From Treponema sp. (GTDB lineage Bacteria > Spirochaetota > Spirochaetia > Treponematales > Treponemataceae): a stretch of 10,430 bases of DNA. The notes below the pieces were generated by a model. The model saw nothing but the letters and a program-made list of their open reading frames with translations. It did no database searches and was not told where the DNA came from. Positions 6,843-10,430 of this stretch are shown here, one piece after another. Position 1 is the first letter of the stretch, and the number at the start of each line of letters is the position of its first letter. The position numbers and the translations under genes were made by a program. The stretch covers positions 1-10,430 of the forward strand of contig JAILNT010000032.1 in assembly GCA_024691265.1 (NCBI GenBank), in the 5' to 3' direction.

Positions 6843-7920
6843 CGAAGCAAGTCCCTAATTCTCTTCCAGCCAGTAACATCTGGTCATCAACAGGAATTGT
6901 TTTTGTTTGTCCCGCAATATCATAAAGAGGAACTTTTACTATTTTGTTATTCTGCAACGCAGTTAAGTAGCCGAATTGACCTTGTGCCATATAATGGGCA
7001 GCTTCAACTCCAAATCTTGTAGCAAGTATTCTATCGTAAGGAACAGGTGTTCCTCCTCTTTGTAAATAGCCAAGCACTGTAACTCGTGATTCCATGCCGG
7101 TAGCTTCTTCAAGCTCATGAGCCACTCTATAACCGATAGAATATGGCATTTCCTTTCTTTTCTTCTTTAGAGTTTTTTTATCAAGCTTTGCTTCTTCAAT
7201 AGAAATTGCACCTTCTGCTACTACTACTATTGAAAATTTACAGCCGCTATCTCGTCTTTTGATTATTTTTTTTGCAATAGAATTTATATCATAAGGAATT
7301 TCTGGAACAAGAATAACATCTCCACCGCCTGCAATACCTGCATATAAGGCAAGCCAGCCGGCTTTGTGTCCCATTGTTTCTATAATCATGATTCTGCTGT
7401 GACTGTGTGCTGTAGTATGAATTCGGTCTATAGCTTCTGTTGCAACGGTTAAAGCTGTATGAAAGCCAAAAGTCATATCAGTTTTAACAATGTCATTATC
7501 TATGGTTTTTGGTAAGCCTATAACATTCAAGCCAGCCCTTGAAAGTTGCCCGGCTGTAGTATTTGTTCCGTTTCCACCAAGAACAACAAGTGCATCAAGA
7601 GCGAGCTTTTTATAATTTTCTTTTATGGCTTCAACAGGTGTTAAACCAGTTTCTGCATCTGGAACAGGATTTTTAAAAGGCTTATCCCTTGAAGTACCCA
7701 GAATAGTACCGCCTTGAGTTAAAAGTCCTACAAGTTCTTCTTTAGAAAAAGTGGCAGCATCAAGATGGACAAGACCTCTGTATCCGTTATGAATACCTAC
7801 AGGTTCCATTCCATATTGATTTATAGCTGTTCTACATACAGCTCTTATTGCTGCATTAAGTCCTGGTGCATCTCCACCTGATGTTAGTATTCCGAATCTT
7901 TTTACTGCTGGACTGTCCAT
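6835..7920 (-). CDS. pfkA: 6-phosphofructokinase, mixed-substrate (TIGR02483-like) group, 361 aa
   Basis: Phosphorylates fructose-6-phosphate to fructose-1,6-bisphosphate in glycolysis. Motifs in order: ILTSGGDAPGLNA (11-23), GGTILGTSR (70-78), GGNGT (115-119), PKTIDND with catalytic Asp141 (137-143), MGHKAG (183-188), PEIPYD (206-211) and LGYLQRGG (283-290). The donor-selecting position equivalent to E. coli Gly104 is Gly118 (Asp in PPi users), pointing to ATP, while Lys138 at position 124 places it in the Lys124 clade rather than with E. coli PfkA. The Mg-ATP Asp103 equivalent is Asn117; I recall GGNGT in some Firmicutes relatives, so this is probably lineage-specific rather than a defect. 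The ATG has no Shine-Dalgarno, and an in-frame stop upstream rules out an earlier start. It is the first gene of a two-gene operon with the overlapping hydroxy-acid enzyme. Confidence 0.93.
   Translation of the reverse strand: MDSPAVKRFGILTSGGDAPGLNAAIRAVCRTAINQYGMEPVGIHNGYRGLVHLDAATFSKEELVGLLTQGGTILGTSRDKPFKNPVPDAETGLTPVEAIKENYKKLALDALVVLGGNGTNTTAGQLSRAGLNVIGLPKTIDNDIVKTDMTFGFHTALTVATEAIDRIHTTAHSHSRIMIIETMGHKAGWLALYAGIAGGGDVILVPEIPYDINSIAKKIIKRRDSGCKFSIVVVAEGAISIEEAKLDKKTLKKKRKEMPYSIGYRVAHELEEATGMESRVTVLGYLQRGGTPVPYDRILATRFGVEAAHYMAQGQFGYLTALQNNKIVKVPLYDIAGQTKTIPVDDQMLLAGRELGTCFGD
6852..6856 (-). promoter_or_regulatory. Ribosome binding site for the GTG start of the hydroxy-acid oxidizing gene
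   Basis: On the - strand AGGGA lies 9 nt upstream of GTG 6842, inside the 3' end of pfkA. The next in-frame ATG is at codon 23, beyond the four-cysteine motif, so this site supports the GTG start. Confidence 0.55.
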
Positions 7921-7929
7921 TGGAATTAA

Positions 7930-7958
7930 AGTATAGCAGAGTCTTTATCTCATCGCAA
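7930..7958 (-). promoter_or_regulatory. Putative sigma70 promoter of pfkA, leaderless geometry
   Basis: On the - strand a -35 TTGCGA (7958-7953) and a -10 TATACT (7935-7930) are 17 nt apart, with an extended TG just before the -10 (TGCTATACT). The predicted start of transcription is about 7923, only about 3 nt before the ATG at 7920. Confidence 0.6.
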
Positions 7959-7967
7959 GTGAGATAA
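7945..7967. promoter_or_regulatory. 23-bp palindrome in the divergent promoter region (candidate operator)
   Basis: Perfect 8-bp arms TTATCTCA (7945-7952) and TGAGATAA (7960-7967) flank the 7-nt spacer TCGCAAG. The palindrome covers the -35 box of the pfkA promoter and abuts the -35 of the divergent GerMN-gene promoter. It lies upstream of both predicted transcription starts, so it is better placed to act as a repressor or activator site than as an RNA hairpin. The cognate regulator is unknown. Confidence 0.5.
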
Positions 7968-7996
7968 TTCCCAAAAGAAAAAAGATATCGTATACT
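7968..7996 (+). promoter_or_regulatory. Putative sigma70 promoter of the GerMN gene, leaderless geometry
   Basis: The -35 TTCCCA (7968-7973, 4 of 6 consensus) and -10 TATACT (7991-7996) are 17 nt apart. The predicted start of transcription is about 8003, at or one base before the ATG at 8004. No Shine-Dalgarno is present in the 7 nt between the -10 and the ATG. Confidence 0.5.
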
Positions 7997-8003
7997 AAAA
8001 GCT

Positions 8004-8855
8004 ATGGCAGATGATAAAGTTGAACATAGAAGAAACGATGATGATTTTAATGAACGTACAAAAAGAAACAGGCGTATAGCTGTACTTGTGTGGCTTTTGG
8101 CTGCAATAGTAATGTTTTCTATTTTTATGGCAAAAAAAGATGTAATGTCTACCAACATAGAAAATACGCATTTTTTTGACAGATTAGCTGGAAAAAAAGT
8201 TAATTTAGCAGATAGTTCCATGACGGAATCTTATAGCATTAGTAAGCAAATAGAAGATGATAAGATTAAAAAGAATGATGTAGAGCCTGTGATAATAGAT
8301 GTTACACAAAATAATAATGTAGAAGAAGACTATTTTGTGACTCCTCCTCCTGTAACTTTAACAGGAGAAGATTCTATTGCAACAGAAAATAGTTCAGAAG
8401 AAACTCGCGATAAAGACAAGGCTAAAAAAAATGATGCTGAAACAATGACATTAAAACTTTATTGGATAAAGGTTGATAGAGACGGCATGATGACACGGGA
8501 AGAAATCCCCTGCGAAATGCCGAAATCTGTATCTCCGTTAAAAGATGCAATAAATGCCCTTATAAAAGGTCCTGAAGAAAATAATAAAGGCTACAGAACT
8601 TTTATACCGGAAGGAACAAAACTTTTAGGAGCTTCTGTAAAAAATGGAGTTGCCTATTTGAACTTTAATGAAAATTTTGAATTTAATTCAAATGGAATTG
8701 AAGGAACAATGGGACAGCTTGAACAGGTTGTTTTCACGGCTACGGCTTTTCCTACAGTCAACAGTGTACAGTTTTTAGTAGCCGGTCAAAAACTTGATTA
8801 TATGAGTAGCGAAGGAGTATTTATTGGTATTCCTTTAAGCCGGGCTTCTTTCTAA
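8004..8855 (+). CDS. Membrane-anchored GerMN-domain protein
   Basis: A 283-residue protein with a charged cytoplasmic N-terminus (1-24, rich in Asp and Arg), one transmembrane helix (about 25-43), a low-complexity acidic/Asn-rich linker (about 65-145) and a C-terminal GerMN domain (about 147-275). The GerMN signature is clear: LIKGPEE (186-192), TFIPEGTKLLGASVKNGVAYLNF (199-221, read as two adjoining strands), and TATAFPTVNSVQFLVAGQ (245-262). GerMN domains occur in spore germination and other envelope proteins and are thought to bind ligands or partners; no enzyme activity is known. The domain should face the periplasm. No sporulation is implied. It is divergent from pfkA and convergent with the larger PFK gene, so it forms a single-gene unit. 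The ATG is the first possible start after an in-frame stop at 7965. The exact role is unknown. Confidence 0.82.
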   Translation: MADDKVEHRRNDDDFNERTKRNRRIAVLVWLLAAIVMFSIFMAKKDVMSTNIENTHFFDRLAGKKVNLADSSMTESYSISKQIEDDKIKKNDVEPVIIDVTQNNNVEEDYFVTPPPVTLTGEDSIATENSSEETRDKDKAKKNDAETMTLKLYWIKVDRDGMMTREEIPCEMPKSVSPLKDAINALIKGPEENNKGYRTFIPEGTKLLGASVKNGVAYLNFNENFEFNSNGIEGTMGQLEQVVFTATAFPTVNSVQFLVAGQKLDYMSSEGVFIGIPLSRASF

Positions 8856-8860
8856 TTAAT

Positions 8861-8907
8861 AAAAACAGGCAAACACAGATTTAACTCTATGCTTGCCTGT
8901 TTTTTTT
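8861..8907. terminator. Bidirectional intrinsic terminator between convergent genes
   Basis: The arms 8861-8872 and 8893-8904 form a 12-bp perfect stem (core ACAGGCAA/TTGCCTGT) with a 20-nt loop. On the + strand it is followed by a T-run (8900-8907), serving the GerMN gene. On the - strand the complementary A-run gives five Us, serving the PFK gene, whose stop codon is at 8914-8916. Confidence 0.85.
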
Positions 8908-8913
8908 AGGATT

Positions 8914-10317
8914 CTATTTGTTGTTTGCAGCTCTTGCAGCAGCAAGGTCATCTGCATCTTTTTTTACTTTTGCCATTTTCTCTGTAACAGATTTAACATT
9001 GTTTACCATGAGAATAGCCTGTCCTGTAGCGTCTAATGCGTCACGCCACAAAGCTCCTTCTGGGTCTACCATCTTTCTTCTTAATGTAGCCATCTTGATA
9101 GGAATGTGGACATATTTTCCATGAACAAGACCAATAACAATCTTTGTTTTGCCTGCCATTGCAGCATGAACGGCATTGTTACCGAGGCGTTCACAGTAAA
9201 TAGAATCGTTTGCTGTTGTAACAGCTGCCCTAATCTGATAACCAGGGTCGATATATTTCAAATTAATGTGAATGTCTTTTGATGCAAAATATTCTGTAAT
9301 TTTATCTCTTAGGAATACACCAATATCTGCAAGTTTTTTGTTACCAGAAGCATCTGTTTGATTTGTTGTTGTAAGTAAATCTTGTCCAGCACCTTCTGCA
9401 ACAATAATAACTGCATGATGACGTTTTTCAAGACGCTTTTCAAGCTGTGCAAGGAAGCCGTTTGGACCGTCAAGGTCAAAAGGAACTTCAGGAATAAGAC
9501 AGAAATTTGTTTCATGGCTTGCAAGGGCTGTAGCTGTTGCAATAAAACCAGACTCACGACCCATGAGCTTTACAAGACCAATACCATTAATCTGTGAATT
9601 TGCTTCCATATTGATAGCACTTACGGCTTCTGTAGCTTTTTGTACAGCAGTTTCAAAACCAAAAGAACGGTCTATAAATTCAAGGTCGTTATCTACAGTT
9701 TTTGGAATACCTACAACTGCAACTTTCAAACCTCTTCTTTCAATTTCATTGGCTATATCAAGAGAGCCTCTTTGTGTACCATCTCCACCAATGATAAACA
9801 TCATATTGATACTTAAAGATTCAATACAATCAACAATATCTGTGACTCGGTTTCCACCTCCACGGCTTGTACCAAGGAAGGAACCACCAATTTTATGAAT
9901 TGAGTCTACATTATCAGGATTCAAATCTATTGTATCGTAACCACTATCAGGAAAGAATCCTTTATAACCAAATCTGAAACCTTTAATTCTATGTACACCG
10001 TAACGATTATATAAACAGCGGACAACAGCACGAATAACATCGTTCAAACCAGGACAAAGACCTCCACAGGTACAAATTCCGGCTGTTATGTGTGCAGGAT
10101 TAAAATATATATATTCACGAGGACCTGCTTTCTGCATGAGATTGCTTTTATCCTCTGTATTGTCTTTTGTATCTTCAAACACGTTTATATTGTAACGAAT
10201 ATAGGAAGAATCCTTTACATAGTTTGCTCTGAAATCACCATGTTTTCGTGAAAGTTTAATAGGAGAAGGAACTTTGCAAGGTCCTAAATCTTCTACTGTA
10301 AAATCATAATTGTCCAT
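8914..10317 (-). CDS. 6-phosphofructokinase, long spirochaete/plant-type clade, 467 aa
   Basis: A second phosphofructokinase, distinct from the 361-residue one. It has an N-terminal extension (1-75) before the conserved core: TCGGLCPGLN (83-92), GGSFLGTSRGG (144-154), GGDGTQRG (177-184), PKTVDND with catalytic Asp209 (205-211), MGRESG (252-257), PEVPFD (276-281) and DPGYQIRA (357-364). Gly180 at the donor-selecting position argues for ATP as phosphoryl donor, and Lys206 puts it in the clade with trypanosome and plant ATP-PFKs. The length and motif spacing resemble the spirochaete protein I know as BB0727/TP0108, as against the longer PPi-PFK (about 555-570 residues). The C-terminal 25 residues are Ala/Lys-rich. 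AAGAGG at 10330-10325 lies 7 nt before the ATG, a normal ribosome binding site. It is monocistronic as far as visible. The assignment as PFK is firm, the donor less so. Confidence 0.93.
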   Translation of the reverse strand: MDNYDFTVEDLGPCKVPSPIKLSRKHGDFRANYVKDSSYIRYNINVFEDTKDNTEDKSNLMQKAGPREYIYFNPAHITAGICTCGGLCPGLNDVIRAVVRCLYNRYGVHRIKGFRFGYKGFFPDSGYDTIDLNPDNVDSIHKIGGSFLGTSRGGGNRVTDIVDCIESLSINMMFIIGGDGTQRGSLDIANEIERRGLKVAVVGIPKTVDNDLEFIDRSFGFETAVQKATEAVSAINMEANSQINGIGLVKLMGRESGFIATATALASHETNFCLIPEVPFDLDGPNGFLAQLEKRLEKRHHAVIIVAEGAGQDLLTTTNQTDASGNKKLADIGVFLRDKITEYFASKDIHINLKYIDPGYQIRAAVTTANDSIYCERLGNNAVHAAMAGKTKIVIGLVHGKYVHIPIKMATLRRKMVDPEGALWRDALDATGQAILMVNNVKSVTEKMAKVKKDADDLAAARAANNK

Positions 10318-10348
10318 ATACTAACCTCTTATGAAAAGCTCTAAAAAA

Positions 10349-10356
10349 ATTGTATA
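10349..10356 (-). promoter_or_regulatory. Possible -10 element of the 467-aa PFK gene
   Basis: On the - strand TATACAAT lies about 32 nt before the ATG, followed by a T-run and the ribosome binding site. No convincing -35 box is visible at the right distance. The rest of 10318-10430 is A+T-rich and holds no gene I can see. Confidence 0.3.
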
Positions 10357-10430
10357 CCCATTATGTTCAAAAGTCCAGTTAAGAATTTATAATTTAAGAT
10401 TATTTAATTTCTTATATTTCTTTGAAATTA

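Noticed and set aside
7856..8221. 121-codon - strand frame spanning the divergent promoter region
   Set aside because: It runs through both promoters and overlaps pfkA and the GerMN gene in the wrong frame, and its composition is not protein-like.
9563..9898. 111-codon + strand frame inside the 467-aa PFK gene
   Set aside because: It is antisense to the conserved PFK core (GGDG/PKTVDND region), which explains its openness.
1..10430. Mobile element, phage, CRISPR, toxin-antitoxin or tRNA genes
   Set aside because: No transposase, integrase, repeat-spacer array, small paired toxin genes or cloverleaf-like sequence could be supported on either strand.

Overview
This window is A+T-rich, gene-dense bacterial DNA. 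It most likely comes from a host-associated spirochaete of the genus Treponema. That assignment is inferred from gene content: a 467-residue phosphofructokinase of the type I associate with spirochaetes, a second PFK of the mixed-substrate group, a membrane-anchored GerMN-domain protein, and a signal-peptide/TPR/HD-GYP-like membrane protein. No rRNA or marker gene is present to prove it. There are no tRNAs, insertion sequences, CRISPR arrays or phage genes, and no gene-free stretch exceeds about 115 bases.

Left half (1-5952), all on the + strand: an HD-GYP-like membrane protein with a partly eroded active site; glmS (glucosamine-6-phosphate synthase); a 13-bp inverted repeat; a cytoplasmic SGNH/rhamnogalacturonan-acetylesterase-like esterase; a glutamine-synthetase homologue that has lost several metal-binding and catalytic residues; and, 13 bp behind it, an ANTAR-type RNA-binding regulator. 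A strong intrinsic terminator follows. The common themes are amino-sugar and nitrogen use (glutamine is the substrate of GlmS) and polysaccharide deacetylation. The degenerate synthetase plus ANTAR pair looks like a nitrogen or glutamine sensing module rather than a biosynthetic one, and it is the most unusual part of the window.

Right half (5919-10430): on the - strand, a phosphofructokinase (pfkA) is followed by an overlapping FMN-dependent alpha-hydroxy-acid oxidizing enzyme carrying an N-terminal four-cysteine motif. The last codons of this enzyme lie inside the terminator of the left operon. Divergent from pfkA, on the + strand, is a GerMN-domain membrane-anchored protein. The 83-bp divergent spacer holds two back-to-back promoters overlapping a 23-bp palindrome, and both promoters are so close to their ATGs that the two mRNAs should be essentially leaderless. 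The GerMN gene converges on a second, larger phosphofructokinase (- strand) across a bidirectional terminator.

The right half therefore encodes the committing step of glycolysis twice, by two distantly related enzymes, both with the Gly typical of ATP users at the phosphoryl-donor position, plus an enzyme acting on lactate-like 2-hydroxy acids.
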